Assembly: GCF_010389155.1 (NCBI RefSeq)
Contig: NC_057764.1
Location: forward strand, 3,472,001-3,536,000
Reading direction: 5' to 3'
DNA length: 64,000 bases
DNA from: Erigeron canadensis
Lineage: Eukaryota; Streptophyta; Magnoliopsida; Asterales; Asteraceae
The translations under genes were made by a program, and so were the position numbers. Below are positions 22,049 to 34,044 of the stretch, piece after piece (the stretch's first letter is position 1; each line of letters starts with the position of its first letter). Under the pieces are notes generated by a model, which was not told the DNA's origin, did not search any database, and saw only the letters and a list, made by a program, of their open reading frames with translations.

Positions 22049-23711
22049 CATATATGATCTATTAGTTACAAAGATCAAAACTTGAAGGGGGTTAAGGGTT
22101 GGTTTATATTTAATTAATTGTTAAATTATTAAAAGAGTTTTCTTATTTTTTTTATTAATTAAATCGTTTTTAATTAAATAAAATCTAGGGTTTTGTTTGA
22201 TTAATTTGACCTAATTCATAGATAGATTGAAACCCTCAAGCAAGTTTTGAATTATGTGAATTGACATGATTTATATGTGATAAATTGCATGTTATGTGTA
22301 TAGTTTTATTTAAATTGTTAAATAAAGGGTATAATCACAAGTAATTCATGCAAGGTTACTTGTGATTATCACTATTATATAAAGATATAATTAGCAAAGC
22401 ATGATGATAAATAATTAGGGTTAATTATTAGATGAATTGTGTGACTATATGAATTTTCGTTTGATTTTTCTGATTTGCGACAGTTCACTAAAAAATTCAT
22501 ATCTTTTAATCGGTAATGAGTTAGAAGTCTATTTTCGGACTGTAGATAGTCGACTCATAGGGCTACAACTTTGTAGTTTCGGTCGAAATCTGATTCGGAC
22601 CAGAAACAGTCGTAAACTGGTTGTCAAGCTACTAGAAATTTCCAGTCAGCATACCTAATGTGTTTATGTGATATTACTTGCTAAATTAAATGGTTTAAAG
22701 GCTTACGGAATCAAGGTAACTTGATGTATGTGGTCCTTTTCTTCGGAAAGGGGAGCCAAAATTAAACATATGCATGAACCATAGTGACCATGTTTAGGTG
22801 ACCCACCTTAACTTGTTGCTTGATTGAAGTAGTTCGGTAATTAGTAAGTTTATTAATTTTGTATTGTTATAAGTTCTATAAAGGTGATGTAAAATTGTTT
22901 TCTTTTTACAAATATAAACTTGACTAAGAACTATCGAAATAAGAGATTTCATTTAATAAAATTGGAGTCTTACAACCTTGAGATACACCGGCTCACCCAT
23001 TTGAACAAACTCTAAGAGAGGTATAAGCCGGAGTGCGTCAGCCTTCTAAAAGGGCGGGTTTTAATTGCGTCCATCGCAAACCTTTGCCCTTGTGCTTCTT
23101 TGTGGGTTCAAATGGAGCTACCGAGCTCTCTTGTGTTGTTAAGACTATAAAAATGATTTTATTAAATCTTATGTTATGAAGATTTGCATGAGTCTTCATA
23201 CATAAACTTTTGATTCACATCAAATGCATTACCCTTCTAAAGTTAAGTCAATGCCACCCACTTTGATTAAAACACTCGCCAGTGCTTTTTGCTCTACGTG
23301 AGACCGTAGGTGAATTGTATCTCTTCGAGGTAGATTACCACTCGTTGTGAGACGGCGGTGGACTGTCTACATGTTTTTAATTGGGTGACTTAAAACGAAT
23401 TAAGAGGTGAGATCCTTGACCCGTGACATAAGATGGGACGAAACATGTTTACAAAACACTTAATACCCCTTTAAAGTGTTGATGTAAGTCCCATAACTCT
23501 AGGAGTTGCATGAATGCAATTATCGTTTTCACGATTACCTTTTGAATACCATCATTTCTAGCTGATCAACAGATGAAATGATTGTATGTCAAGTTGGATC
23601 CTAGCCTTAGTGAAAGTAATTTGTTAGATGAATTTAACAAGGGTAAATTACATTTCTTAAGGATAATTATCGAAAATACCGATAATTGAACTTTTTGTCT
23701 GTTTTTTGTAG

Positions 23712-24210
23712 ATGACAACAACAAATCCTAATCAAAACATGCATCAAGCGGGTTTTAGGTCGATGCTAGAAAGGGAAAAACTTTCTAGACCTAACTTCAA
23801 TGATTGGTATCGTCAGCCTAGGATTGTTTTAAGAGCTGAGGGGAAGTACCATATCCTTGAAGAGCAGAGACCCGTTGTTCCGGGTGCCAATGCTACTACT
23901 GAGCAATTGGCGGAATATGCTACGGCATATGATAGACATAATGAGATTGCTTGTTTAGTGTTGGGAAGCATGAACACCGGTCAGCCCTCATATCCTCAAG
24001 ATGAAGAGGTATTTTGAGGAATTGGAAAGGTTAAACTATGCTTATCCACAGCCTGTTGCAATTGACATGATTCTCAAGTCTTTATCTAAGGACTTTGAAG
24101 ATTTTGTGCGCAACTACACTTTGCATAGTTTGGATAAAACCATTGCTGAACTTCATGCTCTTGCAAATGAGTATGAAAAGAAGCTTCCAAAGAAGTCTGC
24201 TATACCCTAA
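23712..24210 (+). pseudogene. copia gag, internally deleted
   Basis: The start ATGACAACAACAAATCC opens 101 codons (FNDWYRQPRIVLRAEGKYHIL) typical of copia Gag. The frame then shifts near 24000 to YFEELERLNYAYPQPVAIDMILKSL and HSLDKTIAELHALANEYEK. The usual spacing between these blocks is longer, so a segment of some tens of codons seems lost. A TAA at 24208-24210 sits where the Gag-Pol frame should read through; a CAA-to-TAA change would explain it. Confidence 0.85.
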
Positions 24211-24216
24211 GTTCTC

Positions 24217-27200
24217 ATGATCAAGGGGGGAAAGGTCCAAAAAGGTAAACAACCGAAGGGAAAGGGCAAAAAGGATAAAGGAAAGCAAGTTGCTACTCCT
24301 AAACCTAAGAAGACCCCTCCGGCGAAAAAGGAACATCCAGCCAAGAACCAAACTTGCTATCATTGCAATGAAGTGGGACATTGGAAGCGGAATTGTTCAA
24401 AGTATCTAGCTGAGTTGAAGAAGAAGCAAACTGGTTTGGCCAGTACTTCAGGTATCTTCACTATTGAATTATATTCATTTTCTAAGCGTACTTCATGGGT
24501 TTACGATACCGGGTGTGGTACTCATATCTGTAAGTCTTTACAGGGGCTTAGAAGAAGAAGGAAACTGAAGCCGGGATCTTTGCAACTGTTCGTGGGAAAT
24601 GGCCTACAGGCAGCTGTAGAAGAAATTGGCGAATATCATTTGGTTTTACCTAGTGGTTTAATAATTGTTTTAGACAATTGTCATTATGCACCTTCTATTA
24701 CTAGAGGTGTTATTCCAGTTTCTTTGTTGAAAAACAACGGATTCATTAATGTTTTTAATGATTATGGAATTTCAGTTTCTCGTAATAATGTTCATTATTT
24801 TGATGTTGTTGATTGTGATGGTATTTATGAAATTGAAATGCATGGTTATGATTCAAAGGATAATTCAATGTATAATGTTAGCAAACGAGTCCAGCCAAAT
24901 TCGGACTCGACTTATCTTTGGCATTGTCGACTTGTTCATATTGGCAAGAAACACATTGAAAGACTTCAAAGGGATGGTGTCTTACAAACAGATGATGAAT
25001 CATTTGAAAAATGTGTATCTTGTGTTTCGGGCAAAATGACAAGGAAACCTTTTCCAAATAAATCGGAAAGGGCTAAAGAACTACTTAGACTAATACATAC
25101 GGATGTATGTGGCCCATTTAGGCATGTGTCAAGGAGAGGTGCTAGCTACTTCGTCACTTTTACGGTTGATTTCAGTCGTTATGGTTATGTTTATTTGATT
25201 AAACATAAACATGAAGTCTTTGAAAAATTCAAGGAATTTAAAAGTGAAGTAGATAATCAACCTAATAAATCCATCAAGATTCTTTGTTCGGATCGCGGTG
25301 GTGAATACTTAAGTCAAGAGTTTAAAGATTATCTTAAAGATTGTGAAATAGTTCAACATCTTACTCCTCCATATACTCCTCAACACAATGATGTTTCGGA
25401 GCGGAGGAATCGAACCTTGTTGGAAATGGTCCGATCTATGATGAATCATACAACTCTTCCTTTTTCGTTTTGGGATTATGCCCTTGAGACTGTTGTTCTT
25501 ATTCTCAATATGCGGTTCCAACCAAGAAGGTTGACAAGACACCACATGAATTGTGGCATGGGAGTGTTCCCAAATTGTCTTACTTAAAGGTCTGGGGATG
25601 TGAGGCACTCGTGAAACGAGATACGCCTGATAAACTCGAATCTAGATCTATTAAGTGCATCTTTGTAGGATACCCAAAGGAAACTATGGGTTACTACTTC
25701 TACTTTCCTACGGAAAACACTGTCAAGGTATATAGATTTGCTGAGTTTTTCGAAGAGAAACTCATATCTCAAAAAGACAGTGGGAGGATTGTTGAACTTG
25801 ATGAGCATCAAGAAGATGTGTCAACTTCTAAAAGCACTAGGAATCTTCAACTTGGGGGGGAAAAATATTCAAAGAGATAAGTCTCTAGATGAATATCAAG
25901 TTGAAGATAAAGCGATTCCGATTCATAGGTCCTCGAGGACAGTACGTGCTCGTGAAAGATTAAATCTTATGATTGGGTCTGAAGAACACGTAGTAGGAGA
26001 TTTGAATGAACCTCCTAATTTCAAAGCAGCATTATCAGATCCGGAATCTGAAAAATGGCTTGAAGCTGCGAATGTGGAAATGAAATCCATGAAAGATAAT
26101 CAAGTCTGGAGCTTGGTTGATTTTCCACCGAATGGTATAACCGTTGGGTGTAAATGGATCTTCAAGAAGAAGACTGATATGGATGGAAATGTACACACCT
26201 ATAAAGCTCGTCTTGTGGCGAAAGGTTATACTCAACTTTATGGAGTTGATTATGAGGAAACCTTTTCTCCCGTTGCGGACATTAGAGCTATTAGGATCAT
26301 CTTAGCCATAGCAGCGTACTATGACTATGAGATATGGCAAATGGATGTCAAAACCGCTTTCTTGAATGGTTTTCTAGACGAGGAAGTCTATATGGTACAA
26401 CCAGAAGGTTTTGTCCATCCGGAACATCCCAACAAAGTATGCAAACTTCAAAGGTCCATTTATGGATTGAAGCAAGCATCAAGAAGTTGGAATAAGAGGT
26501 TTGATGAGGAAATTAAAAAGTTTGATTTTGCTCAAAATCCTGATGAGCCATGTGTATATCGCAAAGCTAGTGGGAGAAATGTCACTTTTCTTGTCTTGTA
26601 TGTAGATGACATATTGATAGTAGGAAATCACATTCCAATGTTTAAAGACGTTAAATCTTATCTTGGAAAGTATTTTGCTATGAAAGACTTGGGTGAAGCG
26701 GCATTTATACTTGGAATCAAAATCTATAGAGATAGAAGTAAATGGTTAATTGGATTAAGTCAAAGTGCTTATATAGATAAAATCTTGAAGAGATTCAAGA
26801 TGGAGAATTCTAAGCACAGGAACTTGCCTATGCAAGAGGGACTTAATTTATCTAGCAAGAACGGTGCTTCTACACCTGAAGAGGTGAAACGTATGAAAAG
26901 AATACCATATGCTTCGGCGGTCGGTTCTATCATGTATGCGGTAAGATGCACTAGACCTGATGTTGCGTTTGTGCAAAATATTGTTAGCCGCTATCAGCAA
27001 AATCCCGGAGAGGATCATTGGACTGCTGTAAAGAGCATTTTGAAGTACATGCGTGCTACTAGAGAAATGTTTTTGGTGTATGAAGGAAATCCCGATGCTG
27101 AGCTTAAAGTCACTGGATACTGTGATGCTGGGTGTCAGACTGATAAAGATGATACAAAATCTCAGTCAGGATATGTCTTCGTTTTAAATGGAGGTGCAGT

Positions 27201-27582
27201 AGATTGGAAGAGCAAGAAACAATCTACAGTTGCTATGTCTGCTACAGAGTCTGAGTATATAGCTGCTTCGGATGCGGCCATGGAAGCTGTCTGGATCAGA
27301 AAGTTTATTCCTGGGCTTGGTGTAATGCCATCAAATAACACTCCAATGGATTTATATTGTGATAATTCCGGTGCAATTATCATAGCCAATGAACCTGGGG
27401 TTCAAAAAAGTGCCAGACATTACCAAAGAAGATATCACTACGTTCGTGAGCAAATCGAATCGGGTGAAATCAAGTTACTCAAAGTTCACACAGATTATAA
27501 CTTAGCGGATCCTTTTACAAAGGCATTGTCAAAAGGAAAGCTCAATCAGCATGCCGAAGGCATAGGACTTAGATATTGCTAG
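24217..27582 (+). pseudogene. copia pol: zinc knuckle, protease, integrase, reverse transcriptase, RNase H
   Basis: The first frame (to about 25520) holds a Gag zinc knuckle CYHCNEVGHWKRNC, protease DTGCGTH, the pre-integrase LWHCRLVHIGKKHI, and integrase with HTDVCGPF, SDRGGEY and the SERRNRTLLEMVRSMM stretch. A frameshift near 25510-25520 and a second at the G7-A5 run (25855-25865) move the frame out and back. The last frame to 27582 holds the RT blocks KARLVAKGYTQ, QMDVKTAFLNG and YVDDILIVGN, and an RNase H with VAMSATESEYIAASDA and ADPFTKAL. Catalytic residues appear present; the lesions are two frameshifts here plus the gag damage. Confidence 0.95.
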
Positions 27583-28399
27583 TTATATCATGTAAATTTG
27601 TGATTGGTATTTGGATAATAGGATGTTAAACAATTGATATTTTCAATAAATGAATTTTATACGTTTTGATTTTATAATAATTGTGTCATATATTTGCATG
27701 TTTAGATCTATGAATATATAAATATTTTAAAGGTTTTAAATATTCTAAAAGTCTATTGTCGATTAATTATATGGGAATATAAGTTAAAGAAAGACAATTG
27801 TGAGAGATTGGTGAAAATATTTAAGGGAATATTTTGAAGATGTTAGATTTCGTACCAAACTCACATGATATTCAAATTGAATATTAGACTTACCCCACAG
27901 AACGAATTATCATTTTATGGATCGGTGTCATTAAATAAAATTCGTGAAATGGTTACTTTATTTATCCTTTGACTTGAGATACAAGTGAGTTATGCATGTG
28001 TGGATTGCATTTTTAGATATAGTTTCTAATTGTCCTGAACAAGGTAGTAATAAAGGGCTATTTTCAGAAATGTCAAGAAATGACATGGCCAGACACTTGT
28101 AGTCAACACATGATTTGTTCCTTCAATTTGCAACTGAAGTATGATACCATTTGACGCCCTCATTGATTAATTAAGATGTTTGTATGGGCATACCCAAATG
28201 AATTCAAGAAGATGTCTTGACTAATTTGGTAATCTTGATTAATTGTAAAAATGAGAACATAATCGTTAATTTATGAAATGACATTGATCCATATTCATAA
28301 TTAACAAGGGTATCTGAACAAAGGGATATTGAAGATTAAATCGTTTCAAATTGGCAAAATTTAAGAAACTAATCTTAAATAGCATGCTCAAGTAAGAGC
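27583..28399 (+). other. copia 3' untranslated interior
   Basis: Non-coding stretch between the pol stop and the 3' LTR. The sequence before the LTR (CAAGTAAGAGC) is only weakly purine-rich. A better polypurine-like GTGAGAGATTGG lies at about 27800, so the polypurine tract is degenerate or displaced. Confidence 0.6.
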
Positions 28400-29118
28400 T
28401 GTTGGAGTGTGATCATGTTAATTATAAATTGTATGTCCGGAAATAATTTAAGCCTACGGGGTCACACGAAATGACACAATAACTCTATATTATTAATTAG
28501 TATATTAAAGTAATATATTAATTAAAATGTAGTCACAAACAATTAATTAAACTAATTAAAAGATTAATTGGATTTAATTAATTAAAGATGAGGTGTTTGA
28601 TTAGAATTGGGAATTAGAGTTGTTTCCTAATTCTAAACCATAGGGGCCGAAAATTTGAAGGGTTCTAGAACCCTTTAGATTGCTTGTCCACCAAGGTAAA
28701 AACCCTTACATATTAGCCTATAAATATAGGGCTAATTCCAAGGGTTTTATAATTCTCCTCTCTCCCTCTTTTGGTTCGACCGAAACACCCCTTCACAAAG
28801 GGTTTTCGGTTTTTCGGTTTTAGCTAGGAAAACAATTAGGTTTTCGGGTTTAGCTAGGTTATCGGTTTTGAGGGTTTAAGCAAAGGGTTGTTTGGTTTGT
28901 AATTCGGGTACTAGCATACAATATACAGGGTGTCAAGTGTGCGATCGTAGAGGTGTTTTACTTTAAACCCTAACTCATCATAATAATACTATAATTATTA
29001 TTTGGAAGCTTTGCTAAAAGGTACATGTCTTAATTCTCTTCTTTGTTAATTAATTTGATTACATATTTGTTTTGATTCTTCCAGTACGTACTCGTGATTA
29101 GATGCATACATTCTAACA
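28400..29118 (+). repeat. 3' LTR of the copia element
   Basis: 719 bp, TGTTGGAGTG...TTCTAACA. By eye it differs from the 5' LTR by roughly two to three dozen substitutions plus a 20-bp loss and a small GGTTTTTC insertion, so the element is not very recent. Confidence 0.95.
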
Positions 29119-29781
29119 ACTTTTGGGTAATGTGGCTATTCAGATGTTTCTACATGAATATTTTGTCAATGCTTCCACCTATGCATTGTTATGAGGATGA
29201 AAAAGAGTACTCTCCTTTTAAACCAGCCCATATTGGTTTTTTCATGGTCATGACAATTGTCTCATTATTTGTCACAATACTTGTATCCACCCTTTTGATC
29301 ATCTTTACAACTGATTACTTCCTACAAAGTAATTTGATGACGTGGGACAATATTCGTTACACCGTTACCGTCTTTAAAAAATCCGGTTGCTTCTTTGCAA
29401 GCACCGCAACTTTCTGCCTCTAGTCGCTTATTCGTCCCCCCTTGGATTTTGTATTCCGTTGGGTGTATATTCTATGCCGTGGTCTTATATGTTGACCACT
29501 CCCTTGGGGAATTTATATGCGTTCATCCACCACATTACGAAGATTATGGACTCGATATCCTTTTTTTTATTTCTCTTTTTATACTTCTCTTCGTTGCGTT
29601 ATCGTCAGTTGGCTTACCTGGGTATCGTTGGATCAAGGGTATGGTCTTATGTCTACAATTCACGATTCTAGGTTCATCTTGCCTTTTTACGGCCTACTTG
29701 ACACTTCTTTATGCAAAGAAGCGGAAAAACTCATCAAGTGATGAACAAGACCGTCGGATTCATCCTTCAGGGTCGCCTTGA

Positions 29782-29979
29782 TTAGCTACGTACTTGCAAT
29801 TTTTACTTTTTGTATTAGGACTTGTATAAAAAAAATAAATATACGAGTTTTGTTAATGATGTCTCTATGCGTTCTCATTAACCTGAATAAATAGTTGTAC
29901 TTTTTATCGAAAAGTTAAACAAGTAACTTTTTTCTGCACTCAAACGTACGAGTATATTTTTTACGTACGAGTATTTTTT
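29782..29979. other. 3' flank of the broken membrane-protein gene
   Basis: AT-rich sequence, with nothing recognised except CGTACGAGTAT repeated twice near 29945-29972. Confidence 0.4.
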
Positions 29980-30140
29980 TAGGGGTTTGCTAAATACATT
30001 CCTTAGGGCTGTGTTTAAGATGCATAAATTGTTTGTACATTTACCATGAAAATCAGGGGCGGGTTTTTAATATAGAAGGTACAAGTTTTTTTTATGCACG
30101 TTAAATACAGCCTTTAGGGCTGTATTTAGCATTTTCCCTA
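29980..30140. mobile_element. MITE of about 160 bp with long inverted ends
   Basis: The left arm TTTGCTAAATACATTCCTTA and the right arm, reverse-complemented, ATGCTAAATACAGCCCTAAA continue to pair inward to GCATAA on each side, with outer TAGGGG and CCCTA. Poly-T flanks prevent fixing a TSD. Confidence 0.75.
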
Positions 30141-30299
30141 TTTTTTAACAAAAATATGTAGTTTCATATATTATGAATGTTTTATTTATAGAATCTCTAT
30201 ATCAGGATTATATCTAATGTTGCTTGTAAATGCTAGCTGGAAAAGAAAATATAAATGTTGCATATAAATGTTGCATATAAATACGCTGCAAAGTTCTAC

Positions 30300-30629
30300 C
30301 TAGTCTATACGAGATGGGTACCCATGCAATGCGGCGGTGGCGGTAACGGGCGGTGGTGTTAACGATGCAATTATTAATCTTAAAGTAATAGATGTAAATG
30401 ATAATGTAGTTATTTTATGGTTAAGAGATGTATATTTTGTAAATAACTTTATTAAAAATATAATAGAGATATTAGGTGAAAATATTTAAATTAATTAATA
30501 AATGAGACAGATAGTTTGGAAAAATATGGGTGTAAAATATTTTAAGAATAGATTGGATAGATTTAGTGTGTGTGTGAGTTAGGAATGTATTGGAAATTAA
30601 GATTAGTTTGTTTATTAATATAATATAGA
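30300..30629 (-). mobile_element. Helitron-like remnant
   Basis: GGGTACCCATGCAATGCGGCGG near 30317 resembles the GC-rich 3' hairpin region of plant Helitrons. On the minus strand TCTATATTATATTA at 30629-30616 resembles their 5' end, with an A before it. The terminal CTAG is not clean, so this is tentative. A related copy lies at 55695-56114. Confidence 0.4.
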
Positions 30630-30839
30630 TATAGATTTAGGAATAAAAGATTTGGTGGTAGTGTAAATTAAAAAGGTAAAATATGGATTTTAAAGATAGA
30701 GTGTTTAATTTAGAGGGGTATAGTTTGTTTATATAGGGATTATAGATAATTGCTATTGTGATAGTTACTATTATTATGGGTTTTATGATCGTGTTAGAGA
30801 TCTGAGTTTCGTGGTGGATCATTAAGAATTGTCTAAAAT

Positions 30840-31080
30840 CATCACCAATGATGCAGTGGTAAGGAAATTTGTTTCTTTACTTTTAGGTATACTTAGCGTG
30901 ATCAGATGTATTTAATTTCTACCCTGGTGATATAGGTTTAAATTTCGTCGAAGGATTTAAATAGCTAACTTATCCTGCGATAGGACTCTCTAGCACTGAT
31001 CCAGTTCATAAAACGCACACCGGTGAAACTACACCTATATGAGGGATAGCATGGGCTATCGATCCGTTAGCTTTTTGTAA
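30840..31080 (+). mobile_element. tRNA-derived SINE remnant
   Basis: TGATGCAGTGGTAAGG and, about 90 bp later, GGTTTAAATTTC resemble pol III box A and box B. The body (CGGTGAAACTACACCTATATGAGG) is non-coding. The B box departs from GGTTCGAATCC, so this is a decayed copy. Confidence 0.45.
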
Positions 31081-31315
31081 GTATAACTTTTTTGAAAGAT
31101 AATGTATTTTTTATTGGTGTTACGAGTCAAATAAATATGAGATATTGGTCAATATAACCAATTTTAAACTTCCGAAAGATTTTTTTATCAATATAACTTA
31201 TAAAGATGTATTTGTGCTAATAAATATGAAAAGAAAACTTCAAAAGTATCAAAAACTCTTACAAACCCACCAAAAATAAACAAAAACCTTTAATGAAGTG
31301 CTAAAAATTGTAACA

Positions 31316-32013
31316 ATCTAAACCAGGGGCGGATTTAGCCTATAAACACCGGGGGGTAATGCCCCCTATGATTGGTCAAATAATTTAGATGGTATAGTGC
31401 AATTCGTTACAAAATATTAAGCTATAAATGATGATGCCTCGGTTTATATGGGTGTTGCCCCTTGTTAAGCGGCTGATTCTTTTATATGAATTTTAAATTG
31501 AATTATTAAAATGTTAGATTAGCATTAGATATTACTCGTATATTCTAGTTAGACTCTATAACTCTTTATTTTATTTTTTTAAATCTTGAACTTTTTTACT
31601 TTCTGGATATGGATATGCATTTGTTATTACTTACTAGTGTATTCCTTTTTCTTTTGTTCATATTATCTCTAAGTTTCATAACTTACTTCTTATGGAAGAA
31701 GAAAATTTAGCTCTAATTAGTATTTAATGTCTTATTGTTATTCATGGTGTTACTTTTTAATAAAAAAAATTTTATGCCGATGACACTTTTTAATTGATAT
31801 TTGTGTTATTATTTAGTATTGGTTCCAAAGTCGTCCCAGTTATCTTTTTGCTGCAAGTCAATTTTTTCTTTATCGTTGTTATAGTTTTTTTGTTGTTTGG
31901 TTGTAACTTTGACGGCTCATTGTAATAGACGTAAAGCTTAAATCTTAAGACTTATGGTAATTATATTTGTGCCCCCCTTATTATGAATTTCTACATCCGC
32001 CACTGATCTAAAC
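31316..32013. mobile_element. Non-autonomous hAT element, 682 bp, with 8-bp target duplication
   Basis: The element is 31324-32005. It starts CAGGGGCGGATTTAG and ends CTACATCCGCCACTG, which are inverted. ATCTAAAC flanks it exactly on both sides (31316-31323, 32006-32013). The inside is AT-rich without an ORF. Confidence 0.92.
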
Positions 32014-33361
32014 GTTATCGTTATTTTCCAGCACTGGTCACATTTGATCTTAGATCCGCCACTGAAAACGCATGCTAAACATCCTGACGTAATCCACATC
32101 TTTCAAGGAAAAAAAAAAGAATAGTCTAAAAATTTTTGTCCTTTCTATAAAAATACAAGCTACTTATAAACAACTATGTCATGTTTATTGAAAAAATATG
32201 TTTAGTCGTACACAGGTTGAGGACCTTTTCTTCTAGGTGGTTTCAACCAATTTAAGCCACTTTTAACATATTATCATCAAACCTTTTGTAAATTAATAAG
32301 ACTCGTTGCCATTAACCACTCGATGAAAGATCACAATGAATGATTTGATTGATTTTTTTTCCCAATGTAAAACTCTTTAAGATTATGGTGAATAATTTCA
32401 TATATATGAAATAGCTTGTTTTATGTTATAGATAATATCATTCAAAACTTGACTTGTGCCACCTCTCACAATCCAAACTTTTTGTCGCAAAACCACCAAT
32501 GTAAGTCCTGCAACCAAAAAGTTAAAAGATCAACCTATTTAATTCCAATCATCATTCATTAATAAGAAAAACAACTATACCCAATTCTTGTAAGCGGTAT
32601 GGGAAGGTGAGATATAAATAATCTTGTATCTACTCAAAGGTAGAGACATTGCTTCTAAAAAAACCATGTTGTAGGTTGTGTAGATACGTACATACTAAGT
32701 TGTGATGGTGGGACTAACACACTATTTTCCTGGTCAAAAGTTATCCAAAATATACTCATAGATGACTTAAAAAAAAATCTACCAATAAACTAAAACAGGA
32801 TTGACATATTCTTGAAATGACATGTGGTGTAATCCTTGGTTGACACGTGTCCTTTTAATTTATTTATTTTATTAAATTACGTTTTTAAATTATATATAGA
32901 TTCAGTTTCTTTAATAAACTTAGAATTAAACTGTAATTCTTAGCTTATATATACAAAACATATTATATTATTTTTTTCTCATTAATAATTATGTCTTTTT
33001 TTCCTTCTCAGTTTTTCAACTTCTATTACTTATATTACTTATAATAAGTTAATAACATGAAAACTTTAAAAAATTGAGTTTACGATCTGAAATCACAAGG
33101 CTATTTGTCGTCATCCTCTGCTTACAATTTTCGATTTTGATGTCATTTTAAAATTTTAAAGCAAATACAAAATTTTAACTAAACATATATTATATTTATC
33201 ATTACTATTTATTATAATTTAGTTTCGATCATCGGTTTATTTTAACCACAGTTTATTTCAAACTTACAAATCATGTATGAGGCATATTCGATTTTTTTTA
33301 TAACACAATCTCTATAGATACCGTACATCATACGGGTATTAGGACTAGTATAGATATATAA
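32014..33361. other. Intergenic; an extra hAT-like end near the start
   Basis: TTAGATCCGCCACTG at about 32050-32064 is a second hAT-type right end, 60 bp after the first element, with no left partner found. The rest is AT-rich, without genes. Confidence 0.5.
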
Positions 33362-33711
33362 GGCTAAACTGTATGGTGTGGCATGCCTGGCGACGTCATT
33401 GCATGTCGCCTGCATGCCGCCGTAAACACCAACCTGTCTTGGGGGGAAAGGCCGGAAGGGTTTGGGCGGAATGGCGAAAGAAACAAGAAAACTAGCCGTT
33501 GGCTACAGGCATATTTGACCAAAATTCGACTTCTTTTTAACTGAAAACACACACACACACACACACATATATATACCTCCTTCTTTCTACTCTTTCATCT
33601 CTTCTTCTCTCTAGTTGAGCACGCTCCGGCTTCTCTCTAGTCTCTAGATCTGAGATCGAGATCTCTTCTTCTTTTTCGGCTTTGTTTCGGCTAGCCGTCG
33701 AGACTATTTTT

Positions 33712-33865
33712 TTCAAGGGAAATACCATGGGCCAAAGGTCTCTTCCACTACGGTGGATCTGGAAGCAGCCTCTCTACCTTTGTGTAGGGGTAAGGTCTGT
33801 CTACATCATACCCCCCTCATACCCAAGCTTATGCCGGAATTGAGTATCGTTGTTGTTGGTGTTTC
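33712..33865 (+). mobile_element. SINE with (TTG)n tail inside the Harbinger element
   Basis: CTGGAAGCAGCCTCTCTACC, GGGGTAAGGTCTGTCTACAT and CATACCCCCCTCATACCC are followed by GTTGTTGTTGGTG. This body and TTG tail match a SINE type common in plants. A decayed minus-strand copy is at 49760-49870. Confidence 0.6.
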
Positions 33866-34044
33866 TACTCTTTCATTTATTTCTCTTCTACTTTCTACTC
33901 TTCTTCTCTATATATATTTTTTAGAAAAATGTATCCCAAACAATCAATTTAACACACCGAGATGTTTTTCTCGTCCTACAACTCCAAACGCACCAATTCA
34001 ACATGATATGAACGACCCGAATATATATACTAAATAACCCGAAA

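Larger units (their letters stand above)
21297..29123 (+). mobile_element. Ty1/copia LTR retrotransposon, complete structure with defective ORFs
   Basis: The element is 21302-29118, flanked by 5-bp direct repeats ACTTT at 21297-21301 and 29119-29123. Both LTRs start TGTTGGAGTGTGATCATG and end CATACATTCTAACA. The order is 5' LTR, primer site, leader, gag, protease, integrase, reverse transcriptase, RNase H, 3' LTR, which is the copia order (integrase before RT). Coding parts are broken in several places, so it cannot make its own polyprotein. It sits inside exon 2 of a membrane-protein gene in the same orientation. Confidence 0.97.
21096..29781 (+). pseudogene. Small multi-helix membrane-protein gene split by a copia element
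   Basis: Exon 1 (21096-21185) starts MESDSSSTIVVDAVRAEQEN and ends at CTA|GTGAGT. A 100-bp intron ends at TTTCAG (21285). Exon 2 starts at 21286, is cut after 21301 by the copia insertion, and resumes at 29124 behind the target duplication. It then reads LGNVAIQMFLHEYFVNASTY. A frameshift near 29190 leads to CYEDEKEYSPFKPAHIG and two hydrophobic helices. Another shift at an A6 run near 29376 leads to the last frame, with two or three helices (PPWILYSVGCIFYAVV, ILFFISLFILLFVALSSVG, GMVLCLQFTILGSSCLF) and a basic Ser-rich tail, stop at 29781. I do not recognise the family. It looks like a roughly 250-residue protein with 4-5 helices. The shifts suggest that it decayed as well as being interrupted. 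Confidence 0.6.

Noticed and set aside
29094..29423. Intact 109-residue membrane protein starting in the 3' LTR
   Set aside because: The start is in the LTR and the frame is one segment of a split gene; frameshifts are needed to follow the protein.
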